Program-made: the position numbers and the translations under genes
Shown: piece after piece, positions 9,297-15,367 of the stretch
Layout of the letters: each line of letters begins with the position of its first letter
Position numbering within the stretch: the first letter of the stretch is position 1
The notes under the pieces: generated by a model
Databases searched by the model: none
Seen by the model: the letters and a program-made list of their open reading frames with translations, nothing else
What the model was told of the DNA's origin: nothing
DNA from: Clostridiales bacterium
Lineage (GTDB): Bacteria > Bacillota > Clostridia > Christensenellales > Aristaeellaceae
DNA: 37,160 nt
Direction: 5' to 3'
NCBI GenBank assembly: GCA_015056015.1
Contig: SVHD01000024.1
Span: 1-37,160, forward strand

Positions 9297-11414
9297 TCAC
9301 TGTGGTAATTCAAAGGTTACCTTGATTGTATCGCCCAATGCGGCAAAATTTCCCGCTGCGGGCTCCTGGCGAGCGGCCAGGCCGCTGCCCGAAATTTCCA
9401 TTTCAAATCCCCGCGCCCGCAGCTGCCTTCCCGCTTCCACCATGGAAAGGCCGCTCACATCCGGTACGCAGAGCAGATCCACCGCTTTGGGCGGCGCATC
9501 CTCATAGGTATAGAGCATCACGCAATCGCCTGTTTGCATGGTCGCCCCCGCAAAAGGCGCCTGCGCTGAAACCATATCGCTGATCCCATCCGTTTCAGCC
9601 ATCAATCCCGCTTCCGCCAGCATTTTTTTGGCTTCCTTCACGGAAAGCCCCGTCACATCAGGAACGCAGGCATTTTCCTTTTCTTCCCCATTTCTTTTAT
9701 CAATCCCCAGATAGGGCAGAATATCCGCAAGAATCTGCCTTGCAAAGGGGGCAGCCGTGGTGCTGCCGTAATCCACGGGAACAATGGCCTCATGCACCGT
9801 CACCAGCACCGCTATCTGCGGATTTTCCATAGGCGCAAAGCCGATGAAGGATCCGATATGGACGTCGGATACCACTTTGCCGTTTTTGTATACTTGGGCG
9901 GTGCCGGTTTTTCCGCCGATGGAATAGCCCTCCACTGCGGCATTTTTTCCGCCGCCCTGATCCACCACATTCTGCAGAAGGGCGCGCATCACCCGGCTGG
10001 TTTCTTCACTGATGGGCTGGGAAACCACCTGGGGCAGGGTACGGTCAATCACCGCGCCCGTTTCATCCAGCACTTCCTTCACAATGAAGGGGCGCATCAA
10101 TCGCCCGCCGTTTACCACTGCGCTGGCCGCGCAGATAAGCTGAAGGGGCGTTACCGCCACGCTCTGCCCGAAGCCGATGCGGGCCAGATCCACATCCTTC
10201 ACATACCGGCTGTTGATCAGGATTCCCGCGCTCTCCCCCGGCAGATCGATGCCTGTCTGCCGGCCCAGGCCAAATGCATGCAGATACTGATAATAGGTAT
10301 CCACGCCCATCCTGAGGGCCAGATTCACAAAGGCGGGGTTACAGCTGTTGGAAAGGGCTTCCGATAAATTCTGATGCCCGTGGCTCACCTTCCAGCAGCG
10401 GATTCTGTCCCCCGATACGGTGATGCTGCCGCTGCAGTTGAAGGTATCGGAAAGGGCTGCATAACCGCTGTCCAGCGCCGCAGCGCAGGTGAGGATTTTG
10501 AAGGTGGATCCCGGCTCATATACATCCGTAATGGCGGTCAGGCGCATCAGATCATTGAGTAGCGCCACGTCATTCCGGGGCGGATCATTGGGATCGTAAT
10601 CCGGCTTCATGCAAAAGGCCAGAATGGCCCCCGTATTCACATCCATCACGATGCACTGCACTGCGGCGGCGTTATTGACCGCCAGGCATTCCCGCATGGC
10701 CTTTTCCACCACGCCCTGAATGGCGGCGTCCACCGTCAACCGCAGCGTATTGCCCGTTTTCGGGGCCACATAGGCCGTTTTGCCGTCAGGCAGCATCCGG
10801 GCCCTGATATCCACTTCCGTGCGCAAAGAGCCTGCCTGGCCCTGCAGCAGCGCCTCATACCGGCTTTCCAGCCCGGATTGCCCCACGGAATCCACATTGG
10901 TCAGGCCCAATACCTGAGAAAGGAAAGCCCCCTTGGTATAAAACCGCCGGGTATCCTCTTCAAAGGCCACGCCCCGCAGCAGCTTGCCCATTTCCTCGCT
11001 GCCGCTTTTCAGCGCCCGGATCCGATCTACCGTTTCCCGCGGCACCTGGCGCTTTAAAATGACGGATGCCAGCTTCTTATTTTCCAGCTTTTCCGTCATC
11101 TTGTCAATATCTGATTCCAAAATCGGGCCCAGCACCTGGGCAAAGGCCCGTTCATCCGATATCGCCTGGGGATTGGCCGTAACAATATAGGCTGTGGCCG
11201 ACAGGGCCAGCGTTTCCCCATTTGTATCCTGAATGCTGCCGCGCCGGGCGATCACCACGCCCTCCCGCGTCCATTGCTGCACGCCGCGGGCGGTTAACAC
11301 TTCCCCCTGAAACAAGGTTAAGCTGCCGATGCGCACGCCTACCACCAGGAATAAAAGCGTGAGCACCGCCAGCATCGTCAGCATCCGTTTGCGAATTTTT
11401 AGTTCTGCTCGCAT
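9297..11414 (-). CDS. spoVD: Class B penicillin-binding protein SpoVD/PBP2 with two PASTA domains
   Basis: This is a D,D-transpeptidase that crosslinks peptidoglycan outside the membrane, paired with the SEDS protein of the cluster. The 705-residue product has a short basic cytoplasmic tail, one membrane anchor (about residues 12-30), an N-terminal dimerisation module (VIARRGSIQDTNG) and the transpeptidase motifs SxxK (PGSTFKIL), SxN (LSNSCNPAF) and KTG (GGKTGTAQVY). Two PASTA repeats follow, beginning CVPDVTGLSVKEAKKML and CVPDVSGLSMVEAGRQL. The position could equally be called pbpB (vegetative) or spoVD (spore cortex). The start has GGGGGG upstream. Confidence 0.93.
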   Translation of the reverse strand: MRAELKIRKRMLTMLAVLTLLFLVVGVRIGSLTLFQGEVLTARGVQQWTREGVVIARRGSIQDTNGETLALSATAYIVTANPQAISDERAFAQVLGPILESDIDKMTEKLENKKLASVILKRQVPRETVDRIRALKSGSEEMGKLLRGVAFEEDTRRFYTKGAFLSQVLGLTNVDSVGQSGLESRYEALLQGQAGSLRTEVDIRARMLPDGKTAYVAPKTGNTLRLTVDAAIQGVVEKAMRECLAVNNAAAVQCIVMDVNTGAILAFCMKPDYDPNDPPRNDVALLNDLMRLTAITDVYEPGSTFKILTCAAALDSGYAALSDTFNCSGSITVSGDRIRCWKVSHGHQNLSEALSNSCNPAFVNLALRMGVDTYYQYLHAFGLGRQTGIDLPGESAGILINSRYVKDVDLARIGFGQSVAVTPLQLICAASAVVNGGRLMRPFIVKEVLDETGAVIDRTLPQVVSQPISEETSRVMRALLQNVVDQGGGKNAAVEGYSIGGKTGTAQVYKNGKVVSDVHIGSFIGFAPMENPQIAVLVTVHEAIVPVDYGSTTAAPFARQILADILPYLGIDKRNGEEKENACVPDVTGLSVKEAKKMLAEAGLMAETDGISDMVSAQAPFAGATMQTGDCVMLYTYEDAPPKAVDLLCVPDVSGLSMVEAGRQLRARGFEMEISGSGLAARQEPAAGNFAALGDTIKVTFELPQ

Positions 11415-11444
11415 GGTTTTCCCCCCATGGGCAGATCCGATGAT

Positions 11445-11975
11445 TTACCGGCTGCCCGTAATCATTCCATGCTCAACAGAAAAGGGGGAATTTCCCGTCA
11501 AGCTCTCCGTCTGAATATCCGGCCGGGTATCCGGCGCCATCACCTGTATTGCTTCTACGCCGGTAGCGGCCACCATGCCCAGATCCTGGGCTGCGGCATA
11601 GCAAATCCGGGAGGAATCCCGGGCTTCCATCACTTCCAGCGTCAGTTGGCTGTTATCAATAATCGTTTGTGCAATGCTGCCTTCCATGGCGCTGATATTC
11701 TTGGAAAGTTCCGCCCGCTGGCAGGCCCGATCCAGCACCATAATGCCAAAGGCCAGGAAAACAGCGCAAAGGAAAATGATGCCCACATTGGCAGGAACCG
11801 TGGCGCTGCGCCGGGGCAGCCGCTGCGTTTCGGCAGCATAATAGGGCTGCCGCTGGCCATCATAGCCCGCTTCTGCATCCGGTACATGCACATGGCTGCG
11901 CACATTCATGCGCATGCCCGGCATGGCCTGCACGCCGGCCATGGCGTACTGCATCGTTTTTCCTTTCTGCATCAT
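11445..11975 (-). CDS. ftsL: FtsL-like divisome protein
   Basis: FtsL is a small bitopic protein that forms a periplasm-side coiled coil with DivIC/FtsB and activates the septal synthase. The predicted 176-residue product has an unusually long cytoplasmic tail of about 62 residues rich in Met, Arg and Tyr, one membrane segment (NVGIIFLCAVFLAFGIMVLD) and a coiled-coil-like stretch (QRAELSKNISAMEGSIAQT) ending in a loose tail. The frame is open further upstream into mraZ, but the ATG at 11973-11975 has GAGGG seven bases upstream and clears the mraZ stop by 22 bases. The call rests on topology and position between mraZ and spoVD. Confidence 0.78.
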   Translation of the reverse strand: MMQKGKTMQYAMAGVQAMPGMRMNVRSHVHVPDAEAGYDGQRQPYYAAETQRLPRRSATVPANVGIIFLCAVFLAFGIMVLDRACQRAELSKNISAMEGSIAQTIIDNSQLTLEVMEARDSSRICYAAAQDLGMVAATGVEAIQVMAPDTRPDIQTESLTGNSPFSVEHGMITGSR

Positions 11976-11997
11976 TCTATTCCCTCGTTTCCCATTA

Positions 11998-12573
11998 TTA
12001 GAACGTTTGGCCTTTCTGCATTTCTGCAATCATGGCCAGGGGATCGGCAAATTCTTCGTCAAAATCCAGATCCTGCTGCCGGCTGTCGGCGGCGGGCACA
12101 ATGCGGATATGGGTGGTGGCGCCGTTCACGTCCACATCCCTGGTATCCCCCAGCCGCCAGGCGCGGATTTTCTGGGGAAGCAGCAGACGGCCCTGGGCGT
12201 CCGCTTCGCAATCCACATAGCTGTATTTGCTGAATTGATCCAGCAGCCGCTGGGCACGGGCATTGATTTTTACCAGCGCAATCAATTCGTCTCTTCTTTC
12301 CAGCCAGCCTTCGATGGTGTAAAGGGCCACGGCCTTGAAATCAGGGGTAGGCGCCACGGCGAACTGATCACCCAGCGGTTCGCGGAAAGCGGCGGGAATG
12401 ATCATACGGCCTTTGGCGTCGATGCCGTGGGTGTAGCTGCCTACAAATCCCAGGAAGGGCGGCTTGTGATGATCGTTATGATCGCCGTGATCAGCGGTGT
12501 TCATGGCGTCAGAAGGATACAGAGCATCCTCGGGCTTTTCTGCGTTCAGGCCCGCTTTTTTCTCATTCGCCAT
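11998..12573 (-). CDS. mraZ: Transcriptional regulator MraZ with N-terminal extension
   Basis: MraZ is an AbrB-like DNA-binding ring protein that binds repeats upstream of its own gene and represses the dcw cluster. Two SpoVT/AbrB-type halves are visible: FVGSYTHGIDAKGRMIIPAAFRE (written here only to show the DAKGR core at about 52-56) and the second DAQGRLLLPQKIR. The first 41 residues precede the usual family start and include a His/Asp cluster DHGDHNDHH (28-36). The C-terminal tail DLDFDEEFADPLAMIAEMQ is acidic. I chose ATG 12573 (GGTGAG just upstream) over a TTG five codons earlier. It is the first gene of the cluster. Confidence 0.92.
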   Translation of the reverse strand: MANEKKAGLNAEKPEDALYPSDAMNTADHGDHNDHHKPPFLGFVGSYTHGIDAKGRMIIPAAFREPLGDQFAVAPTPDFKAVALYTIEGWLERRDELIALVKINARAQRLLDQFSKYSYVDCEADAQGRLLLPQKIRAWRLGDTRDVDVNGATTHIRIVPAADSRQQDLDFDEEFADPLAMIAEMQKGQTF

Positions 12574-12575
12574 GT

Positions 12576-12626
12576 TCTCACCACACAATCCGCCATTTTT
12601 TCACCACTTTTTGGGCTGCTTCACCA
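12576..12626 (-). promoter_or_regulatory. Candidate MraZ-binding repeats in the mraZ leader
   Basis: Between the -10 box and the mraZ start the minus strand repeats TGGTG, TGGTG, TGGCG, TGGTG with start-to-start steps of about 20, 11 and 12 bases, each preceded by an A-rich run (AAAATGGTG, AAAGTGGTG, AAAATGGCG). Phased direct repeats of GTGG/TGGG-type cores are how MraZ operators look in other bacteria, so autoregulation is likely. Confidence 0.55.
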
Positions 12627-12655
12627 TTTTAAGGCACTTTTTAGGGCTTTGTCAA
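12626..12655 (-). promoter_or_regulatory. Sigma-A promoter of mraZ and the dcw cluster
   Basis: TTGACA (12650-12655) is a perfect -35 box and TAAAAT (12626-12631) a good -10 box, with an 18-base spacer (17 if TTAAAA is taken). The predicted start of transcription is near 12619, giving a leader of about 45 bases. Confidence 0.75.
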
Positions 12656-12971
12656 GCAGGCGAACAAAAGGTGTTTTCCTCTTTGGGAAACATTTTCGTC
12701 ATACTTTCGTCATTTGTTCGACGCAAAGAGAAAATACGTTCGTATTTTCGACAAAAAAATTGAGAGAACACGTTTTCGCATTCTCTCATTTCTTGTTTCT
12801 TTTGATCAAATTATTTCATTGTTTTTGAATTGATTAAACAAAAATTTAAAACATTTTTCGTTGCACCCTTTTGGGAATTTGTAATATAAATTTCATCTTC
12901 TTGATCCTGCCGTTCCCATTTTGTTCGTTCTCTCCACATCTTGGGGCGGCATGCCACGGCAGCAACAAAAT
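12656..12971. other. AT-rich intergenic region with several palindromes
   Basis: No supported gene lies here. It holds an 8-base inverted repeat CGAACAAA/TTTGTTCG with arms at 12661-12668 and 12713-12720; an 11-base-period direct repeat of TTTCGTCAT (about 12694-12714); a perfect 20-base palindrome at 12730-12749; a terminator-like hairpin at 12753-12788; and a pair of crossing complementary segments at 12907-12971. Base composition is much more AT-rich than the coding DNA on either side. Confidence 0.6.
12753..12788 (-). terminator. Intrinsic terminator-like hairpin upstream of mraZ
   Basis: On the minus strand TGAGAGAA pairs with TTCTCTCA (8 perfect pairs), with an inner CGAAAACG mini-stem, followed directly by ATTTTTTTG. 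It would stop read-through toward mraZ, or end a short RNA made from the AT-rich region. Confidence 0.55.
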
Positions 12972-12989
12972 AGCGGCCTTTCAGCCGCT
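12972..12989 (-). terminator. Terminator of the zinc-ribbon/phosphoesterase operon (possibly bidirectional)
   Basis: Arms AGCGGC and GCCGCT with a 6-base loop begin six bases after the phosphoesterase stop codon. On the minus strand ATTTTGTTG follows; on the plus strand TTTTTGC follows, so it may act in both directions. Confidence 0.7.
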
Positions 12990-12995
12990 TTTTGC

Positions 12996-13730
12996 TTATT
13001 TTTCTTCCATCCCGCTCCCTTGAGTGGGATCAGACGCCACCGAAGGGCTCGGCAGATGATATAACCGGAAGCCCAGGCCATCACAGGAAACACAGTGATA
13101 TCGCACACCGCTGTATACGCCGGTTACCGCGCCCCGGAGCGAGGCGCCATGAAGATGGCCATAGACCACGTCATCCACTTCATACCGGGCAAGCAATTGG
13201 GAAAGCCGGGTTTCCTCTCCCCTGTCTCCCAGCGGCGGATAATGGCACATCACCACAATCCGGTCGGCTCCCAGTTTTTTTGCCCGTTCCAGAGACATTT
13301 CCATCCGCAGCAATTCCCGGGCGTAGATTTTTTCATCCTCCGCCGCCTGGGAAGCCGGCAGCGTCCATCCCCGGGTGCCGCAAAAAGCGGTATCCCCCAG
13401 GCGCATGGCGTCATTCTGCACGGCATACATTCCCTGGGGCAGAATTTCCCGCAGCCGGGAAATACCGCACCACCAGTAATCATGATTGCCCCGCAAAAGA
13501 ATTTTCTTTCCGGGCAGCCGGCCGATGGCCTCAAGATCCGGCAGTGCATCCTCCACCTGCATAGCCCAGCTGATATCCCCAGGAATCAGCACCACATCCT
13601 CTTGCGTAACCCTTTCGCACCAATCCTTTGATATCCGTGCAAAATGGCCCTCCCAGTGAGCGCCGAATACTTCCATGGGTTTATTATCGCCGCCAGGCAG
13701 ATGTAAATCCCCAATTGCGTAGATATCCAC
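12996..13730 (-). CDS. Metallophosphoesterase, calcineurin-like fold
   Basis: This is a predicted cytoplasmic phosphohydrolase with a two-metal centre; the substrate is unknown. All five calcineurin-fold motifs are visible in order: DxH (AIGDLHL), GD (LIPGDISWAM), GNHD (LRGNHDYWW), a histidine in VVMCHYPPL and GHLH (VYGHLHGAS). The 244-residue size fits the clostridial COG1768-type family. The open frame continues upstream into the neighbouring gene, but the GTG at 13728-13730 gives the family N terminus VDIYAIGDLHL and lies one base after the zinc-ribbon stop, so translation is probably coupled. There is no signal peptide. Confidence 0.88.
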   Translation of the reverse strand: MDIYAIGDLHLPGGDNKPMEVFGAHWEGHFARISKDWCERVTQEDVVLIPGDISWAMQVEDALPDLEAIGRLPGKKILLRGNHDYWWCGISRLREILPQGMYAVQNDAMRLGDTAFCGTRGWTLPASQAAEDEKIYARELLRMEMSLERAKKLGADRIVVMCHYPPLGDRGEETRLSQLLARYEVDDVVYGHLHGASLRGAVTGVYSGVRYHCVSCDGLGFRLYHLPSPSVASDPTQGSGMEEK

Positions 13731-13731
13731 T

Positions 13732-14127
13732 TTATTCGTCTTCGTCCTCGTCGTCTTCGGCTTCTTCCTCGCCCATTTCGTCCAGAGAAAGATCGCTCTC
13801 AATTTCGTCATATTCCCGTTCAGGGATATCCTCGTCAATTTCAGGAATGATTTCATCCATGGAGCTGACAGGATCGATGCCCAGGGAGGATTCGCCTACC
13901 CGGCCTTCGTTTTCATCATCATGACGATCGTTGTTGCTGTTCATTTCCTTCAGGCAGAAAAGGCACACATCCTTGCCGGGCAGGGCAGGGGCTTCATTGC
14001 AGACGGTGCACATTTCGATTTCATCGTGCTGCCGTTCACCCTTCATTTCCCGCTTGCAGATTTTGCAGTAGTCTTCATCTTCCTGAATATAATTCAATTC
14101 GCACCGCGGACATTTCACCAGTTTCAT
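13732..14127 (-). CDS. Zinc-ribbon protein with acidic C-terminal tail
   Basis: I do not recognise a named function. The 131-residue product has two four-cysteine clusters, C6/C9/C21/C24 and C40/C43/C55/C58, each fit to hold one zinc ion. The last 60 residues are highly acidic and end in a run of Asp and Glu. The start has GAGGAGG nine bases upstream. It is translationally linked to the metallophosphoesterase that follows and divergent from the CAP-domain gene. Such zinc-ribbon plus acidic-tail proteins may contact nucleic-acid-binding partners, but that is inference. Confidence 0.8.
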   Translation of the reverse strand: MKLVKCPRCELNYIQEDEDYCKICKREMKGERQHDEIEMCTVCNEAPALPGKDVCLFCLKEMNSNNDRHDDENEGRVGESSLGIDPVSSMDEIIPEIDEDIPEREYDEIESDLSLDEMGEEEAEDDEDEDE

Positions 14128-14146
14128 TTTTTTTCCTCCTCATATT

Positions 14147-14172
14147 CTCTGCCATCAATTCCCTTGGCAGAG
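14147..14172 (-). promoter_or_regulatory. Hairpin in the leader of the zinc-ribbon gene
   Basis: CTCTGCCA (arm) and TGGCAGAG (arm) form eight perfect pairs around a 10-base loop, ending just upstream of the GAGGAGG ribosome binding site of the zinc-ribbon gene. It has no U tract and could modulate translation or mRNA stability. Confidence 0.45.
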
Positions 14173-14186
14173 ACGTGGCAATTTAT

Positions 14187-14215
14187 TTGATCTTTTTTTC
14201 TGTTTGTATTACGAT
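14187..14215 (+). promoter_or_regulatory. Candidate promoter of the CAP-domain gene
   Basis: TTGATC (14187-14192), 17-base spacer, TACGAT (14210-14215): four of six matches in each box. The -10 lies inside the left arm of the palindrome at 14209-14231. Match is moderate. Confidence 0.45.
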
Positions 14216-14231
14216 CTATTCGCGATCGTAA
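14209..14231. promoter_or_regulatory. Palindromic operator-like site
   Basis: TTACGATC, seven bases, GATCGTAA: perfect 8-base arms overlapping the predicted -10 and transcription start of the plus-strand gene, in a divergent intergenic region. The layout fits a dimeric repressor site controlling one or both directions. Confidence 0.5.
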
Positions 14232-14258
14232 AACACTTGAAACAAAAGGAGTTATCAC

Positions 14259-14936
14259 ATGAAACACACGCTTTGTATCTTTACGGTTTCCATGCTTTTG
14301 CTTGCTTCGGCGCCCGCTCTGGCGGATCATACGCCCGAATCCCAGTTCGGTTTCAGCGGCTGGCCCTATCGGCAGCAGAATCCCGCCTGCACCCAGGAAA
14401 CCGAGGCTTATCCCTCGCTCTCCCCTGCGCACACGCCCGTCATTCAGGCAACCCTGACGCCCACCGCGCAGCCCAGTCAGCAGCCCGCTGCCACCGCCAC
14501 GCACCGGCCCCAGAATACGCCGACCGCAAGCACGGGTGATTATACTACAATATCGCTCTCTGCGCAAGAGCAAAAAGCATGGAATTTGCTCAATAATGAC
14601 CGAATGGCCCATGGTTTGCCTGTTCTTTCTCTGGACAAAGAACTTTCCCGCATCGCCCGGATCAAATCCTGCGATATGAAAGAGAATCGCTACTTTGCCC
14701 ACGAATCCCCCACTTACGGCAATGCCTCCGCCATGCTGACCCATTTTGGCTATTCCTTCAGCGGCGTCGGGGAAAATATCGCCCATCACGCCACCGTGGA
14801 AAAATCCCAGGCCGCCTTCATGAGCAGCCAGGGCCATCGCGCCAATATCCTTGGCAGCCAGTGGACCAAAGTGGGGATCGGCGTCTGCTACGATGACCAG
14901 GGCTTTGTCTACGTTACCCAGCTTTTTGCCCGTTAA
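14259..14936 (+). CDS. Secreted CAP/SCP-domain protein (YkwD-like)
   Basis: CAP-domain proteins are extracellular; in spore formers some sit in the spore coat, but their biochemical role is unclear. The 225-residue product has a signal peptide (residues 1-22, cleavage near APALA-DH), a low-complexity Pro/Thr/Ala/Gln linker (about 45-95) and a CAP domain from about 103 to the end. Family motifs include LLNNDRMAHGLPVLSLD, HESPTYGNASAML, GVGENIAH and GHRANILGSQWTKVGIGV. AAAGGAG lies seven bases before the ATG. It is the only confident plus-strand gene of the window, with its own promoter and terminator. Confidence 0.9.
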   Translation: MKHTLCIFTVSMLLLASAPALADHTPESQFGFSGWPYRQQNPACTQETEAYPSLSPAHTPVIQATLTPTAQPSQQPAATATHRPQNTPTASTGDYTTISLSAQEQKAWNLLNNDRMAHGLPVLSLDKELSRIARIKSCDMKENRYFAHESPTYGNASAMLTHFGYSFSGVGENIAHHATVEKSQAAFMSSQGHRANILGSQWTKVGIGVCYDDQGFVYVTQLFAR

Positions 14937-14952
14937 TCCATCTTTTTGAAAG

Positions 14953-14987
14953 GGCCGCCGCATCATCCCGATGCAGCGGCCTTTTTT
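14953..14987 (+). terminator. Intrinsic terminator of the CAP-domain gene
   Basis: GGCCGC and GCATC pair with GATGC and GCGGCC (11 pairs with one internal mismatch, 5-base loop), followed by TTTTTT. It starts 16 bases after the CAP stop and ends against the convergent small gene. Confidence 0.85.
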
Positions 14988-15246
14988 ATCGTTTCAGAAT
15001 ATGATGCAGCGCTGCCCGCGATTGCAGCGGTCGATATGTATTCCCGGCATTTTTTGCCCGTATCACGCAGGGCGCATTTATAGGCCCCTCTACGGCATTG
15101 CTCACCTGCATATCTCCCATTGCCTCCGCCGCCCGCATCACGCTCTCCAGGGCTGCCTGGCCGCTTAAATGCCGGGGCAGGGCAGGCAGCAGCGCAGCCT
15201 CCTCAATTTTCATTGCCGGGCGTATAATTTCCTTCATTTTGGCCAT
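14986..15246 (-). CDS. Possible small protein, unknown function
   Basis: I recognise no family. The 86-residue frame starts MAKMKEIIRPAMKIEEAALL with GGTGG five bases upstream of the ATG (a GTG three codons earlier is the other option). It is alanine- and arginine-rich, with no membrane segment or signal peptide. Its stop lies against the convergent CAP terminator and its start about 70 bases beyond the terminator of the beta-helix gene, so it fills exactly the gap between two transcription units. That placement and the ribosome binding site argue for a real gene; lack of any recognised motif argues for caution. Confidence 0.5.
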   Translation of the reverse strand: MAKMKEIIRPAMKIEEAALLPALPRHLSGQAALESVMRAAEAMGDMQVSNAVEGPINAPCVIRAKNAGNTYRPLQSRAALHHILKR

Positions 15247-15312
15247 ATTCTCCACCTCGCTTTTCCATCGGTTACTGCATTCTATGCCGATGAAAAGAAT
15301 CGGTGCGGAAAA

Positions 15313-15351
15313 GAAAAAGGCCGAAGGGGAAGCTCTTTCCTCCTCTTCGGC
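15313..15351 (-). terminator. Intrinsic terminator of the beta-helix gene
   Basis: GCCGAAG and CTTCGGC form the base of the stem (15320-15351) with GGAA/TTCC pairing near the tip, then CTTTTTCTTTT on the minus strand. It begins 16 bases after the stop codon. Confidence 0.8.
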
Positions 15352-15367
15352 TTTTCTGTTATTCAGT

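Noticed and set aside
12656-12749. LexA box
   Set aside because: CGAAC and GTTCG half-sites occur but never with the four-base spacing of a CGAAC-N4-GTTCG box.
12893-13108. Minus-strand open frame of 71 codons overlapping the end of the phosphoesterase gene
   Set aside because: Runs through the terminator hairpin and overlaps a real gene; no ribosome binding site.
14124-14966. Minus-strand open frame opposite the CAP-domain gene
   Set aside because: The plus strand has signal peptide, CAP motifs, ribosome binding site and terminator; the minus frame has none.
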